DNA of 64,000 bases from Bordetella parapertussis (GTDB taxonomy: Bacteria; Pseudomonadota; Gammaproteobacteria; Burkholderiales; Burkholderiaceae_A). Positions 25,912-35,872 of the stretch are shown here, piece by piece (the first letter of the stretch is position 1; every line of letters begins with the position of its first letter). The stretch covers positions 1-64,000 of the forward strand of contig CAMAXF010000008.1 of NCBI GenBank assembly GCA_945862305.1, given 5' to 3'. The notes below the pieces were generated by a model that saw only the letters and a list, made by a program, of their open reading frames with translations, was not told where the DNA came from and made no database searches. A program made the translations under genes and the position numbers.

Positions 25912-26679
25912 TTAGCTGGAGGAATCCTGGGCTGCGGCAGCGCGGTCGGTGGGTTTGATCCAGCCAGACAACCAAATGCCCAGCTGGTAGAGCAGGCACA
26001 GCGGGATGGCCAGCATGAGCTGCGAGATCACGTCGGGCGGGGTCACGATGGCGGCCACCACAAAGGCGGCCACGATGAAATACGGCCTGAAATCAATCAT
26101 CTTCTGCAGCGACACCACCCCCATCCGAATGAGCACCATCTGCACCACGGGGGTCTCGAAGGACAGGCCAAAGACCAGGAAGAGGCTCAAGGCAAAGCTC
26201 AGGTACTTGTCGATGTCGGTGGCCATCTGAACGCCCTCTGGCGTGTAGGCCGCCACAAATCCGAACACCGCAGGGAACACAAAGAAGTACGCGAAGGCCA
26301 TGCCCACGAGAAAGAGCAAGAAACTGGTGACGATGATTGGCATGGCCAGCCGCTTCTCGTGGGTGTAGAGGCCCGGGGCCACGAAGGCCCAGGCCTGATA
26401 GAGCACGTAAGGCAGCGCCAGCACAAAGGCCACTAGCATGGTCACCTTCATGGGCACGAAGAAGGGCGCCGTGACATCGGTGGCGATCATGCTCGAGCCG
26501 GCCGGCAGGGTGGCAATGAGAGGCTCTGCAAAAATGGAATAGATCTGCGGGGCCCAGTAGACCAGGCCCAAGAAGACCACCAGCACGGAGAGGGCCGCCT
26601 TGATCAGGCGATCGCGCAGCTCCACCAGGTGGGTCATGAAGCCCTCTTCGGGGGGCGAGCTGTTCTGTGGATCAGTCAT
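25912..26679 (-). CDS. tatC: Sec-independent protein translocase TatC
   Basis: 255 residues with six predicted membrane helices. The N-terminal HLVELRDRLIKA and the FxxE-type region binding twin-arginine signals are present. TatC is the receptor of the Tat translocase, which exports folded proteins such as the Rieske subunit. It overlaps the tatB stop by eight bases. Confidence 0.97.
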   Translation of the reverse strand: MTDPQNSSPPEEGFMTHLVELRDRLIKAALSVLVVFLGLVYWAPQIYSIFAEPLIATLPAGSSMIATDVTAPFFVPMKVTMLVAFVLALPYVLYQAWAFVAPGLYTHEKRLAMPIIVTSFLLFLVGMAFAYFFVFPAVFGFVAAYTPEGVQMATDIDKYLSFALSLFLVFGLSFETPVVQMVLIRMGVVSLQKMIDFRPYFIVAAFVVAAIVTPPDVISQLMLAIPLCLLYQLGIWLSGWIKPTDRAAAAQDSSS

Positions 26680-27121
26680 ACCGAGGCTTCTTGGTCAGGT
26701 AGCGCTTGCGCAGCCGATTGCGAACACGGTCACGCACCCGTTGGTCGTTCTGCTCCTCGCTCCAGGTGCGCTCAGGCGCGCCGATGAAGAGGCCTGCGCG
26801 GCGATCGAAGGGCGAGGAAAAGTCAGAGCCTTGATTGACATCGTCGGAGAGGCCCTGGGTGACCCCTTGGACCTCTTGCTCCACGCTCGAGACACTGCTC
26901 TGGATGGACTGCCCGATGTCAGACACGGCCCGCTGCGCCTTGCGGAGTTCTTCGAGGTCCATCTGGCGTTGGATGTCGTTCTTGACATCGGACACGTAGC
27001 GTTGGGCTCGGCCCAGCAAGGCCCCCACGGTTCGGGTGACCACGGGCAGGCGCTGTGGCCCCAGAACCACCAGACCCACGCCAGCAATGAGGGCGAGTTC
27101 GGTAAAGCCAATGTCCAGCAC
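26672..27121 (-). CDS. tatB: Sec-independent protein translocase TatB
   Basis: 149 residues. A short N-terminal membrane helix (MLDIGFTELALIAGVGLVVLG) with the family Gly-Pro hinge is followed by an amphipathic helix and a charged tail. TatB partners TatC in the receptor complex. It lies 33 bases after tatA. Confidence 0.95.
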   Translation of the reverse strand: MLDIGFTELALIAGVGLVVLGPQRLPVVTRTVGALLGRAQRYVSDVKNDIQRQMDLEELRKAQRAVSDIGQSIQSSVSSVEQEVQGVTQGLSDDVNQGSDFSSPFDRRAGLFIGAPERTWSEEQNDQRVRDRVRNRLRKRYLTKKPRYD

Positions 27122-27154
27122 GGTTGACTCGCTGCCTGCAAGCCCCTAGGGGGC

Positions 27155-27394
27155 TCAGGCGCCTGTGTTGGTTTTGTCTTTGGCCTCGACGTCGATGGTG
27201 CGAGCCTCGACCTTGGCCGTGACCGGCTCTCCGGGCTTGTCTTCTGCGCTCGCGCCGCCTTCCTTCATGCCATCTTTGAAGCCCTTCACAGCGCCGCCAA
27301 GGTCTGAGCCAATGTTACGAAGCTTCTTCGTGCCAAAGACGAGCAGAATGATCAGCAGAACGATCAACCAGTGCCAGACACTGAACGTACCCAT
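27155..27394 (-). CDS. tatA: Sec-independent protein translocase TatA
   Basis: 79 residues with one membrane helix, an FGTKKL hinge and an amphipathic helix containing [12 protein letters not shown], then a charged tail. It forms the translocation pore. It follows hinT after 17 bases and so may be transcribed from the his cluster. Confidence 0.96.
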   Translation of the reverse strand: MGTFSVWHWLIVLLIILLVFGTKKLRNIGSDLGGAVKGFKDGMKEGGASAEDKPGEPVTAKVEARTIDVEAKDKTNTGA

Positions 27395-27411
27395 TTGCGT
27401 GCTCCGATGGA

Positions 27412-27756
27412 TTAAAAGGCCGCAGAACTGCCGAGCGGTTCCGGCCCGCCCAGCAGGTGCATGTGAAGATGATACACCTCCTGCCGCCCCACCCGACCGG
27501 TGTTGACCACGGTGCGAAAGCCATCTGGTGAGCCATTTTCAGCTGCGAGCCGGCCTGCGAGAACCATCATTCGACCCATGACCTGGGTGTCGGCCTCGGC
27601 CAGGCTGGCCATGGACTCGATGTGCTTCTTGGGGATGACGAGCAGGTGCAGCGGGGCCTTGGGATGAATGTCCCGAAAGGCCAAAAGGTCTTCATCCTCA
27701 AACACCTTCTGAGCGGGGATCTCCCCGGCGACGATCTTGCAAAAAATACAGTTCAT
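27412..27756 (-). CDS. hinT: Histidine triad nucleotide-binding protein
   Basis: 114 residues with the HIT motif HLHMHLLGG and the N-terminal [13 protein letters not shown]. HinT hydrolyses purine nucleoside phosphoramidates and aminoacyl-adenylates. Its ATG overlaps the hisE stop by four bases (ATGA), so the two genes are translationally coupled. Confidence 0.93.
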   Translation of the reverse strand: MNCIFCKIVAGEIPAQKVFEDEDLLAFRDIHPKAPLHLLVIPKKHIESMASLAEADTQVMGRMMVLAGRLAAENGSPDGFRTVVNTGRVGRQEVYHLHMHLLGGPEPLGSSAAF

Positions 27757-28091
27757 GTTTGACGGCTCCTTGCCTTGCGTGCGGCTTTTTCATCCAGACC
27801 CGAGAGGCCCTCGCGTCGCTCGAGCTCGGCCAAGACCTGCTCCGGCCGAAGGCCGTGCTGCACGAGCACGACCAGGCTGTGAAACCAGAGGTCTGCCATT
27901 TCCGAGACGATGCGCTCGGGCTGATTGTCCTTGGCGGCCATGACGGTCTCGGTGGCCTCCTCGCCGATCTTCTTCAAGGCCGCATCCGGCGCCTGTGCCA
28001 GAAGCCTGGCCACATAGCTCTTGTCTGGGTCCAGCCCACGCCTGGATTCAATGGTGTCTGCCAGGCGTGCCAGCAGGTCTTCACTTGCCAT
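27753..28091 (-). CDS. hisE: Phosphoribosyl-ATP pyrophosphatase
   Basis: 112 residues, MazG-like fold, with [15 protein letters not shown] and [13 protein letters not shown]. It converts phosphoribosyl-ATP to phosphoribosyl-AMP, the second step of histidine synthesis. The ATG at 28091 overlaps the hisI stop; the longer open frame upstream is the reverse frame of hisI. hisI and hisE are separate genes here. Confidence 0.94.
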   Translation of the reverse strand: MASEDLLARLADTIESRRGLDPDKSYVARLLAQAPDAALKKIGEEATETVMAAKDNQPERIVSEMADLWFHSLVVLVQHGLRPEQVLAELERREGLSGLDEKAARKARSRQT

Positions 28092-28467
28092 AGATGGCCT
28101 CCGGGTCTTTGAGGATGGGGTCCACTGGTGCCCAACGACCATCGGACAGCACGGAATAAAAGCAAGATGCTCGGCCGGTGTGGCAGGCAATGCCGCCCGC
28201 CTGAGCGACCTGCAAGAGAACAACATCGCCATCGCAGTCAAGGCGCAGTTCACGCACCTGCTGCACATGGCCAGACTCCTCTCCCTTGCGCCAAAGCCTC
28301 TGTCGTGAGCGCGAGAAGTAGACAGCCCGGCCGGTCTGTGCAGTCTCTTCAAGCGCCTCGCGGTTCATGAAGGCCACCATGAGCACGCGGCCGGAGTCGG
28401 CATCTTGGGCCACGGCCGTGACCAGCCCGTTGGCATCAAAGCGCACCTGATCAAGCCAGTCGGACAC
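28081..28467 (-). CDS. hisI: Phosphoribosyl-AMP cyclohydrolase
   Basis: 128 residues. Zn-dependent cyclohydrolase, third step of histidine synthesis: [27 protein letters not shown], then DCDGD and [10 protein letters not shown] with the metal-binding residues. No ATG precedes the conserved region; the GTG at 28467 with an AGGGGGG run just upstream gives the expected N-terminus and overlaps hisF by 17 bases. Confidence 0.9.
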   Translation of the reverse strand: MSDWLDQVRFDANGLVTAVAQDADSGRVLMVAFMNREALEETAQTGRAVYFSRSRQRLWRKGEESGHVQQVRELRLDCDGDVVLLQVAQAGGIACHTGRASCFYSVLSDGRWAPVDPILKDPEAIYGK

Positions 28468-29215
28468 AGACCCCCCTGTCGCGCAGGTGGGCCTTGGCCT
28501 CGCCCACGGTGTGTTGCCCAAAGTGAAAAATGCTGGCCGCCAAGACCGCATCGGCCTCGCCTTCGGTGACGCCGTCGACCAAGTCTTGCAGACAGCCCAC
28601 GCCACCCGAGGCAATCACCGGGATGTTGACCGCCCGCGACACTGCCCGGGTGAGGCCAAGGTCGAAGCCCTGCTTGGTGCCGTCTCGGTCCATGCTGGTG
28701 AGCAGAATCTCGCCCGCCCCCAATGCCGCAACCTCCTGCGCCCAGGCCACTGCATCACGGCCGGTGGCGGTTCGTCCACCATGGGTGAAGACCGACCAGC
28801 CCGAGCCGTCGGGATTGCGCTTGGCATCAATGGCCACCACGATGCACTGGGCACCAAACTTGTCGTGGCAGTCGGCAATGAGCTGAGGGTTCTGCACGGC
28901 GGCCGTGTTGATGCTGACCTTGTCGGCCCCGGCCTGCAGGAGCCGACTCACATCATCGACCGCACGCACACCGCCACCCACAGTGAGTGGAATGAAAACC
29001 TGATTGGCCACCGCCTCGATCATGGGGAGGATGAGGCCACGTGCATCCGAGGAGGCGGTGATGTCGAGGAAGGTGATCTCGTCGGCGCCTTGGTCGTCGT
29101 AGCGTTTGGCCACCTCCACGGGGTCGCCGGCATCACGCAGCGAGACAAAGTTGGTGCCCTTCACCACCCGGCCTGCGTCCACATCCAGACACGGGATGAT
29201 GCGCTTGGCGAGCAC
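28451..29215 (-). CDS. hisF: Imidazole glycerol phosphate synthase, cyclase subunit
   Basis: 254 residues, a complete TIM barrel. The catalytic Asp is in [15 protein letters not shown], and the second in [15 protein letters not shown]. With HisH it forms imidazole glycerol phosphate and AICAR. It is three bases from hisA. Confidence 0.97.
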   Translation of the reverse strand: MLAKRIIPCLDVDAGRVVKGTNFVSLRDAGDPVEVAKRYDDQGADEITFLDITASSDARGLILPMIEAVANQVFIPLTVGGGVRAVDDVSRLLQAGADKVSINTAAVQNPQLIADCHDKFGAQCIVVAIDAKRNPDGSGWSVFTHGGRTATGRDAVAWAQEVAALGAGEILLTSMDRDGTKQGFDLGLTRAVSRAVNIPVIASGGVGCLQDLVDGVTEGEADAVLAASIFHFGQHTVGEAKAHLRDRGVCVRLA

Positions 29216-29218
29216 GGC

Positions 29219-29962
29219 TCAGCCCTGCTCGTCGGCGTAGGCCTGCGCCTGTCCGAGGTCGAGCTGGCCCTCGTAGAGGGCACGGCCCAGAATCGCACCC
29301 ATGACGCCTTCGGACTCGACCTCGCAGAGCGCACGAATATCCGCCATGCCCGCAATGCCACCGGAGGCCAAGATGGGAATGTTCACCGCCTGGGCTAGGC
29401 GCACCGTGGCCTCGACGTTCACGCCCGAAAGCATGCCGTCGCGGCCAATGTCGGTGTAGAGAATGGCCGAGACGCCATCGTTCTCAAACTTCCGCGCGAG
29501 ATCGATGACCTCGTGTCCCGAGAGCTTGCTCCAGCCATCGGTGGCGACCTTGCCATCTTTGGCATCGATGGACACGATGATCTGACCTGGGAAGGCTGCA
29601 CAGGCGTCCTTCAAAAGGCCGGGGTTCTTCACGGCAGCCGTGCCAATGACCACGAAGCTCGCGCCATCGTCGAGGTAACGCTCGATGGTCTCGAGGTCTC
29701 GAATGCCACCGCCAATCTGAACCGGCACGTCGGGCCCGGCCGCCTCGATGATGGCCCGCACCGCCGCCTCGTTCTTGGGCCGACCCGCCACAGCGCCGTT
29801 GAGGTCCACGACATGAATGCGGCGTGCACCCTGGCCAATCCACTGGGCGGCCATCTGGCCGGGGTGGTCGGAGAAGATGGTGGCGTCTTGAAGATCGCCC
29901 TGGCGCAGACGGACACACTGGCCGTCTTTGAGATCAATGGCTGGAATGAGTAAGAGTGACAT
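29219..29962 (-). CDS. hisA: ProFAR isomerase
   Basis: 247 residues. TIM-barrel isomerase with the catalytic Asp residues in [15 protein letters not shown] and [11 protein letters not shown]. It catalyses the Amadori rearrangement of ProFAR. It lies between hisH and hisF. Confidence 0.97.
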   Translation of the reverse strand: MSLLLIPAIDLKDGQCVRLRQGDLQDATIFSDHPGQMAAQWIGQGARRIHVVDLNGAVAGRPKNEAAVRAIIEAAGPDVPVQIGGGIRDLETIERYLDDGASFVVIGTAAVKNPGLLKDACAAFPGQIIVSIDAKDGKVATDGWSKLSGHEVIDLARKFENDGVSAILYTDIGRDGMLSGVNVEATVRLAQAVNIPILASGGIAGMADIRALCEVESEGVMGAILGRALYEGQLDLGQAQAYADEQG

Positions 29963-29968
29963 AAGGGG

Positions 29969-30628
29969 TTAGGACGGCTTCCACTGGCAAAAGTTTACTA
30001 GCAGGCGCTGTCCTGCGGCGGCGCTCTTCTCCGGATGAAACTGAGTGGCAATGATGTTGTCTCGGGCCACGGCACAAACAAACCGACGCCCGTAGTCGGT
30101 CTCACCGAGGATGTCTGCTGGCAAGGCGGGCTCCGCATGAAAGCTGTGCACGAAGTAAAACCAGTCGCCCTGCGCCATGGTGTCGAGGCTTTCCAACACC
30201 GGATGCGGCCGGCGAAAGGTCACGCGATTCCAGCCCATGTGGGGCACCTTGAGTGGACGGCCATCTGGGCCCACCGCACCACGGGCGGGGGTGAATCGAA
30301 TCACCTGGCCCGCAATGATGCCCAGGCCCGTCGTGTCGCCCTCTTCACTGTGGTCAAAGAGCATTTGCTGGCCCACACAAATGCCGAAGAAGGGTTTTTG
30401 TGCAATGACCTCTCGCAGTGCCTCGGCCAGGCCCGACCGGGACAGGCTCTCCATGCAGTCGGGCATGGCCCCCTGTCCTGGAAAGATGACGCGGTCGGCG
30501 CGCCGCAGAAGGTCTGGATCTCGAACCAGGGCAACGTCGCCAGCACCGGGCTCATGTGCGTTGGCTGCCAACACAGCCCGCAGCACGCTGCGCACATTGC
30601 CACCACCGTAATCGACGATCGCGATCAT
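29969..30628 (-). CDS. hisH: Imidazole glycerol phosphate synthase, glutamine amidotransferase subunit
   Basis: 219 residues. Class I glutamine amidotransferase: Cys nucleophile in FGICVGQQMLF, His and Glu in ATQFHPEKS. It supplies ammonia to HisF. The start IAIVDYGGGNVRSV is canonical. It lies 20 bases after hisB. Confidence 0.96.
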   Translation of the reverse strand: MIAIVDYGGGNVRSVLRAVLAANAHEPGAGDVALVRDPDLLRRADRVIFPGQGAMPDCMESLSRSGLAEALREVIAQKPFFGICVGQQMLFDHSEEGDTTGLGIIAGQVIRFTPARGAVGPDGRPLKVPHMGWNRVTFRRPHPVLESLDTMAQGDWFYFVHSFHAEPALPADILGETDYGRRFVCAVARDNIIATQFHPEKSAAAGQRLLVNFCQWKPS

Positions 30629-30648
30629 CGGCCTGGCCGGGCGCGGGT

Positions 30649-31239
30649 TTAGAGGCTGCCCTTGGTCGACGGAATGGCGTTGGCGTCGAGCCGAGGGTCC
30701 AGTGCCACGGCCATTCGCAAGGCCCGACCAAACGCCTTGAAGAGGGTTTCACACTGGTGGTGCGCGTTCTCACCCTTGAGGTTGTCAAAGTGCAGGGTGA
30801 CCTGTGCGTGGTTCACAAAGCCTTGAAAAAATTCATGGATGAGGTCGAGGTCGAACTGGCCGACAAACTGCCGCTTCCATACGCAATTGAACTCCAGGCC
30901 AGGCCGGCCAGAGAGGTCCACCACCACTCGGGAGAGGGCTTCATCCAAAGGAACATAAGAGTGGCCATAACGAACGACACCCTGCTTGTTTCCAATGGCC
31001 TTGGCAAAGGCTTGACCCAAGGTGATGCCGATGTCTTCCACGGTGTGATGGGCGTCGATGTCTAGGTCGCCCTTGGCGCGAATGGTGAGGTCCACCAGCC
31101 CATGCCGAGCGATTTGATCGAGCATGTGGTCGAGGAATGGAATGCCGGAATCCAGTTCACGAGCGCCTGTGCCATCCAGGCCGATCTTCACGTAAATCTG
31201 GGTCTCTGCGGTGTTTCGTTGGACGTCAGCGGTTCTCAT
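30649..31239 (-). CDS. hisB: Imidazoleglycerol-phosphate dehydratase
   Basis: 196 residues, a dehydratase without the phosphatase domain found in E. coli HisB. Metal-binding motifs are [23 protein letters not shown] and the later HHQCE. Its ATG lies seven bases after a TATCAT box, so the distal his genes (hisB-H-A-F-I-E) have a candidate promoter in the 23-base gap to the divergent hisC. Confidence 0.96.
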   Translation of the reverse strand: MRTADVQRNTAETQIYVKIGLDGTGARELDSGIPFLDHMLDQIARHGLVDLTIRAKGDLDIDAHHTVEDIGITLGQAFAKAIGNKQGVVRYGHSYVPLDEALSRVVVDLSGRPGLEFNCVWKRQFVGQFDLDLIHEFFQGFVNHAQVTLHFDNLKGENAHHQCETLFKAFGRALRMAVALDPRLDANAIPSTKGSL

Positions 31240-31246
31240 AGGCCAA

Positions 31247-31256
31247 ATGATACAGT
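31247..31256. promoter_or_regulatory. Overlapping divergent -10 elements for hisB and hisC
   Basis: Plus strand: TGA-TACAGT (TACAGT 31251-31256, with an extended -10 TG) ends six bases before the hisC ATG. Minus strand: TATCAT (31247-31252) ends seven bases before the hisB ATG. The boxes overlap by two bases. Both transcripts would be leaderless. The hisB context TATCATTTGGCCT closely resembles that of ptsN (TATAATTTGGCCTC). Confidence 0.55.
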
Positions 31257-31262
31257 CGCGCG

Positions 31263-32345
31263 ATGAACCCGTTTTGGAGCCCTGTGGTGGGGCAGTTGGC
31301 CCCCTACATTCCAGGTGAGCAGCCCCAGGTCGATGGGCTCATCAAGCTCAACACCAACGAGAATCCGTATCCGCCCTCACTCAAGGTGGTCGAGGCCATT
31401 CGTGCCGTGCTCGGGGCCGACGGCGATCGGCTTCGCCTCTACCCAGACCCTCAATCGCTTGCGCTTCGCACGGCTGCTGCCGCCTTGCATGGCCTCACGG
31501 CCGACCATGTCTTCGCCGGCAATGGCTCCGATGAGGTGCTCGCTTTTGTCTTTCAGGGCCTGCTCCACCACAGCGAGCCCCTGGTGTTTCCCGACATCAC
31601 CTACAGCTTTTATCCCAGTTACTGCCGGCTCTATGGGATTCGGCACGAGGTCTTCGAGATCAACGACGCCTACGAGATCGACCTCGCCACGATCCCCTCA
31701 ACAGCCGGCGCAGTCATCTTCCCAAACCCCAACGCGCCCACCGGCAAAGCCCTCCGACGTGATTGGATCGAACGATTCTTGCGCGATCGGCCACAGACCT
31801 TGGTGGTGGTCGATGAGGCCTATGTGGACTTCGGTGCCGAGTCGTGCGTGCCCTTGGTGGCCTCCCATGCGAACCTCCTGGTGACACAGTCGCTCTCAAA
31901 GTCACGCGCACTGGCCGGTATGCGGGTGGGCCTGGCGTTTGGTCCGCCTGGACTCTTAGAGGCGCTCATTCGCATCAAGGACAGCTTCAACTCCTACCCC
32001 TTGGATCGTCTGGCCAGTGCTGCAGGAGTGGCAGCCCTTAAGGACACGCAGTGGTTCGACGAGAACCGTCAGAAAATCATCGCCGATCGCGACTGGCTCA
32101 CGGGTGCCCTTCAGTACTACGGCTTCCAGGTGTTGCCCTCAATGGCGAATTTTGTTTTTGCGAGACACCCTCGGGTCGTGGCCGCAGGGTTGGCCACGGA
32201 CCTGCGGGCCCGGAAGATTCTGGTTCGGCATTTCGACAGGCCCCGCACCCAAGAATGGCTGCGGATCACTGTGGGCACCCGCGCGCAGTGTGAGGCACTG
32301 GCCGACGCCGTGGAGTCGCTCACGAGCGCTCATCCACCCCGATAG
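31263..32345 (+). CDS. hisC: Histidinol-phosphate aminotransferase, HisC2 type
   Basis: 360 residues, PLP class I/II aminotransferase. The PLP lysine is in [14 protein letters not shown]; the N-terminus [18 protein letters not shown] and [12 protein letters not shown] is that of the HisC2 subgroup. In Burkholderiales the his-operon enzyme is normally the HisC1 type, and HisC2 is encoded elsewhere. Here the gene sits in the usual hisC slot between hisD and hisB but on the opposite strand. It probably supplies the HisC step, but HisC2 enzymes can also act on aromatic or other substrates. Confidence 0.85.
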   Translation: MNPFWSPVVGQLAPYIPGEQPQVDGLIKLNTNENPYPPSLKVVEAIRAVLGADGDRLRLYPDPQSLALRTAAAALHGLTADHVFAGNGSDEVLAFVFQGLLHHSEPLVFPDITYSFYPSYCRLYGIRHEVFEINDAYEIDLATIPSTAGAVIFPNPNAPTGKALRRDWIERFLRDRPQTLVVVDEAYVDFGAESCVPLVASHANLLVTQSLSKSRALAGMRVGLAFGPPGLLEALIRIKDSFNSYPLDRLASAAGVAALKDTQWFDENRQKIIADRDWLTGALQYYGFQVLPSMANFVFARHPRVVAAGLATDLRARKILVRHFDRPRTQEWLRITVGTRAQCEALADAVESLTSAHPPR

Positions 32346-32358
32346 ATGGCGAGCCGAA

Positions 32359-32377
32359 CGCACGCAACTCGCGTGCG
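32359..32377. repeat. Hairpin between convergent hisC and hisD
   Basis: Arms CGCACGC and GCGTGCG with loop AACTC lie in the 48-base gap between the ends of hisC and hisD. No T-run follows on either strand, so a terminator role is uncertain. Confidence 0.35.
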
Positions 32378-32393
32378 CGGCCAACACGTCAGA

Positions 32394-33704
32394 CTAACTT
32401 TTGAGGCGAAGTTCCGCGGCCCGGGCATGCGCCGGCAGGTGCTCACCCCAGGCGAGCGTGGAGGCCACACGCCCCAGAACCTGGGCGCCCGCCTCGGTGA
32501 CGTGAATGAGTGAGGTGCGCTTCTGAAAGTCATAGACCCCCAAGGGCGATGAGAAGCGGGCGGTCTGCATGGTCGGCAGCACATGATTGGGCCCTGCGCA
32601 GTAATCGCCAATGGATTCAGATGCGTAGCGGCCCATGAAGATTGCGCCGGCATGTCGAATTTTGTCGGCCCAGCGCTCCGGCTCGTCTGTGGAGACCTCG
32701 AGGTGCTCGGGCGCGATTTGCGAGGCGAGTTCACAGGCCTCCTCAAGACTTCGGGTGAGGATGAAGAGACCCCGATTGCGCAGAGACGTCTCAATGACCG
32801 CGCGCCGGGGCATGTCCGGCAGGAGGCGGTCGATCGAGGCCTGAACCTCGTCGATGTAGGCGGCGTCGGGCGTGAGCAGAATGGACTGGGCCAGCTCATC
32901 GTGCTCGGCCTGGGAGAAGAGATCCATGGCGACCCAGTCGGGGTCGGTCTTGCCGTCGCAGATCACCAGAATTTCGGAGGGGCCCGCGATCATGTCGATG
33001 CCCACCTTGCCAAAGACCTGACGCTTGGCCTCGGCCACATAGGCGTTGCCGGGGCCCACGATCTTGTCCACCGCGGGAATGGTCTGCGTGCCATAGGCCA
33101 AGGCGGCCACGGCCTGGGCGCCGCCCACCGTGAAGACCCGGTCCACACCCGCGAGGTGCGCAGCCGCCAGCACCAGGGGATTGCGCTCGCCATCGGGTGT
33201 GGGCACCACCATGACAATCTCGGGCACCCCCGCCACCTTCGCGGGCAGCGCATTCATGAGCACGGAGGATGGATAGGCAGCCTTGCCACCGGGCACATAG
33301 AGGCCTGCCCGGTCCAGGGGGGAGACGCGCTGGCCCAAGGTAGAGCCGTAGGCATCGGTGATGGACCAGGACGCCTGACGCTGGGCCTCATGAAAGACAC
33401 GAATCCGATCGGCGGCCACGGCCAGCGCCTCTCGATGCTCCGCCGACAGGCCCTCGTGGGCCGCCTTGAGCGCCGAGGCAGGAAGCTCCAGGGCCTGGGC
33501 CGATGAGACCTTGAGCCGATCAAAGGCTGCGGTGTACTCCATCACAGCCTCGTCACCACGACGGCGCACCTCGGCCAGAATGCCCTTGACCGTGGCCGAG
33601 ATGGCGTCGTCCTGACCCGCCTCATGGGCCAGCATCTTGAGCAGCTTCGGCTGAAAATCCGGCTGGGTGGTGGCGAGGCGAGCGATGGGCAATGGCGTGG
33701 ACAT
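32394..33704 (-). CDS. hisD: Histidinol dehydrogenase
   Basis: 436 residues. It oxidises histidinol to histidine in two NAD-dependent steps, with Zn. Conserved blocks include [38 protein letters not shown] and GPSEILVI. It starts two bases after the hisG stop. The next gene in this direction is not hisC but the convergent gap, so the hisG-hisD transcript ends here. Confidence 0.96.
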   Translation of the reverse strand: MSTPLPIARLATTQPDFQPKLLKMLAHEAGQDDAISATVKGILAEVRRRGDEAVMEYTAAFDRLKVSSAQALELPASALKAAHEGLSAEHREALAVAADRIRVFHEAQRQASWSITDAYGSTLGQRVSPLDRAGLYVPGGKAAYPSSVLMNALPAKVAGVPEIVMVVPTPDGERNPLVLAAAHLAGVDRVFTVGGAQAVAALAYGTQTIPAVDKIVGPGNAYVAEAKRQVFGKVGIDMIAGPSEILVICDGKTDPDWVAMDLFSQAEHDELAQSILLTPDAAYIDEVQASIDRLLPDMPRRAVIETSLRNRGLFILTRSLEEACELASQIAPEHLEVSTDEPERWADKIRHAGAIFMGRYASESIGDYCAGPNHVLPTMQTARFSSPLGVYDFQKRTSLIHVTEAGAQVLGRVASTLAWGEHLPAHARAAELRLKS

Positions 33705-33706
33705 GG

Positions 33707-34345
33707 TCAGGCCTTGGATTGTCGGGCGAAGTCTTCAATGATGGGTGCAAGGGCCGCATGCTGGGTCTTCAAGGCGGTCTGGTTCACGATCAGCCGCGAG
33801 CTCACCTGGGCAATGGCCTCCACCTCGACCAGGCCATTGGCCGCCAAGGTGGCACCGGTGGAGACCAGGTCGACGATGACATCTGCAAGGCCCACCAAGG
33901 GGGCGAGCTCCATCGAGCCATAGAGCTTGATGAGGTCTGCATGCACCCCACGCGACTCAAAGAACTGCCGGGCCGTCTGCAGGTATTTGGTGGCCACCCG
34001 CACGCGAGCGCCGCGGCGAAGCTTGTCGGCCACATCCATACCCACGGGCGCAGCAAGGCTCATGCGGCAGCGGCCAATGCCCAGATCGACCGGCTGGTAG
34101 AGGCCATTGCCACCGTGCTCCACCAGGACATCCGAACCGGCAATGCCCAGGTCGGCCGCGCCGAACTGCACATAGGTGGGCACGTCACTGGCACGCACGA
34201 TGAGCAGGCGCAGGTCGGGGCGATTGGTCTGCAGGATGAGCCTTCGGGATGTGTCAGGGTCTTCAGCAGGACGAATGCCCATGCCCTGGAGCATGGGAAG
34301 GGCCTCCTCAAAGAGGCGGCCCTTGGACAAAGCCAGTGTGATCAT
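33707..34345 (-). CDS. hisG: ATP phosphoribosyltransferase, short form
   Basis: 212 residues, the short HisG form lacking the C-terminal regulatory domain. It couples ATP and PRPP, the first step of histidine synthesis. Short HisG works as a complex with HisZ, so a hisZ gene is expected elsewhere; none is in the window. Motifs include LALSKGRL at the start and the PRPP loop in [14 protein letters not shown]. It overlaps the murA stop by four bases. Confidence 0.96.
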   Translation of the reverse strand: MITLALSKGRLFEEALPMLQGMGIRPAEDPDTSRRLILQTNRPDLRLLIVRASDVPTYVQFGAADLGIAGSDVLVEHGGNGLYQPVDLGIGRCRMSLAAPVGMDVADKLRRGARVRVATKYLQTARQFFESRGVHADLIKLYGSMELAPLVGLADVIVDLVSTGATLAANGLVEVEAIAQVSSRLIVNQTALKTQHAALAPIIEDFARQSKA

Positions 34346-35613
34346 GCCGACACCCTGGTCACGCGAGCCCCGAGGCCCACGAGTTTCTGTTCCATCCGAT
34401 CGTAGCCGCGGTCGAGGTGGTAGATGCGGTCGATGTCGGTGGTGCCTTCGGCCACCAGGCCCGCAATGACCAGGCCTGCAGAGGCGCGCAGGTCGGTGGC
34501 CATGACCCTTGCGCCGGTGAGTCGGGAGACACCCTTGACCACGGCCGTGTGGCCATCGATCTCGATCTGCGCACCGAGCCTACGCATCTCTTGGACATGC
34601 ATGAACCGGTTCTCGAAGATGGTCTCCACCACCATGCCCGTGCCATTTGCAATGGCGTTGACCGCCATGAGTTGGGCCTGCATGTCGGTGGCAAAGCCCG
34701 GGTATGGGGCCGTACGAACATTGACGGGCCGCGGACGGCCGCTGGCCCGGGCCAGAATGCCTTCGTCGGTCGACTGCCAGTCGAGCCCAGCCTCTTGGAG
34801 TTTGTCGAGTGTGGCGCCCATCTGGTCGGCCCGCGCCCCCAGGGCGGTGAGTTCTCCGCCCGTGGCCATGACCGCGCACAGGAAGGTGCCCGCCTCGATG
34901 CGGTCGGGCATGACGGTGTGCTCGGCCCCGTTTAGCGCCTCCACACCACGAATGGTGATGCGGTCTGTGCCCGCACCCTCAATCTGTGCACCCATGGACT
35001 GAAGCACCACGGCCAGGTCGACCACCTCGGGCTCGCAGGCTGCGTTCTCGATGACGGTGGTGCCCTCGGCCAAGCAGGCCGCCATCATGAGGTTCTCGGT
35101 GCCGGTGACCGTGACCATGTCGGTGGAAATGCGGGCACCCTTGAGGCGGCCCGCGCGTGCCTTGATGTAGCCATGGTCGATCTCGATCTGCGCCCCCATG
35201 GCGGTGAGGCCCTTGATGTGCTGGTCCACGGGGCGCTGACCAATCGCGCAGCCCCCGGGCAGGCTCACCAAGGCCTCGCCAAATCGGGCGAGCATGGGGC
35301 CGAGCACGAGCACCGAGGCGCGCATGGTCTTGACCAATTCATAGGGCGCCTCAAGCCGATTGATGCGGTCGGCCTGCAGGGTGAGGGTCTCTTGGCCGTC
35401 GACGGACTGGGCATGCCGTTCACAGCGCAGGCCCATGCCTTCCAGGAGCTTGCGCATGGTGGCCACATCCCGCAGGGGCGGCACGTTGTGCAAGACCAGG
35501 GGTGCATCGGTGAGCAGGCCCGCGCAGAGAATGGGCAGGGCGGCATTCTTGGCCCCGGAAATTCGGACGCGGCCATGAAGGGGCTGGCCCCCTTGAATCT
35601 GAAAACGATCCAT
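34342..35613 (-). CDS. murA: UDP-N-acetylglucosamine 1-carboxyvinyltransferase
   Basis: 423 residues. MurA transfers enolpyruvate from PEP to UDP-GlcNAc, the first committed step of peptidoglycan. The catalytic, fosfomycin-sensitive Cys is present in [15 protein letters not shown]. The N-terminus [26 protein letters not shown] is typical in shape. It lies between ibaG and hisG, as in other betaproteobacteria. Confidence 0.97.
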   Translation of the reverse strand: MDRFQIQGGQPLHGRVRISGAKNAALPILCAGLLTDAPLVLHNVPPLRDVATMRKLLEGMGLRCERHAQSVDGQETLTLQADRINRLEAPYELVKTMRASVLVLGPMLARFGEALVSLPGGCAIGQRPVDQHIKGLTAMGAQIEIDHGYIKARAGRLKGARISTDMVTVTGTENLMMAACLAEGTTVIENAACEPEVVDLAVVLQSMGAQIEGAGTDRITIRGVEALNGAEHTVMPDRIEAGTFLCAVMATGGELTALGARADQMGATLDKLQEAGLDWQSTDEGILARASGRPRPVNVRTAPYPGFATDMQAQLMAVNAIANGTGMVVETIFENRFMHVQEMRRLGAQIEIDGHTAVVKGVSRLTGARVMATDLRASAGLVIAGLVAEGTTDIDRIYHLDRGYDRMEQKLVGLGARVTRVSA

Positions 35614-35622
35614 GGAGGGGCC

Positions 35623-35868
35623 TTAGGCGCCGGACTGCTCGGCCCATTCGGCCGGCGTGAGGGTCTTCATCGACAGGGCGTGGATCTCCTGGCGCATGCG
35701 ATCGCCCAGGGCGCCGTAGACGAGTTGATGCCGGGCGATCAGACGCTTGCCCTCAAAGGCCGCACTGACAATCACAGCCTCGAAGTGATGGCCATCGCCG
35801 TCGACTGCAAGGTGCTCGCAGGCCAGGCCCTCGCGGATGTACTGCTCAATGTTTTTGGGTGTCACCAT
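35623..35868 (-). CDS. ibaG: BolA family protein IbaG
   Basis: 81 residues, BolA fold, with the conserved His in the HHFEAVIVSAAFEGKRLIARHQLVY segment region (His-rich N-terminal half). Its position between the mla operon and murA matches IbaG/YrbA of E. coli. BolA-type proteins bind Fe-S clusters with monothiol glutaredoxins such as GrxD. It begins four bases after the ABC ATPase stop; the permease gene often found here is absent. Confidence 0.9.
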   Translation of the reverse strand: MVTPKNIEQYIREGLACEHLAVDGDGHHFEAVIVSAAFEGKRLIARHQLVYGALGDRMRQEIHALSMKTLTPAEWAEQSGA

Positions 35869-35872
35869 GCCG

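Noticed and set aside
32359..32377. Terminator between hisC and hisD
   Set aside because: The stem is good, but no T-run follows in either direction, so it is listed only as a hairpin.
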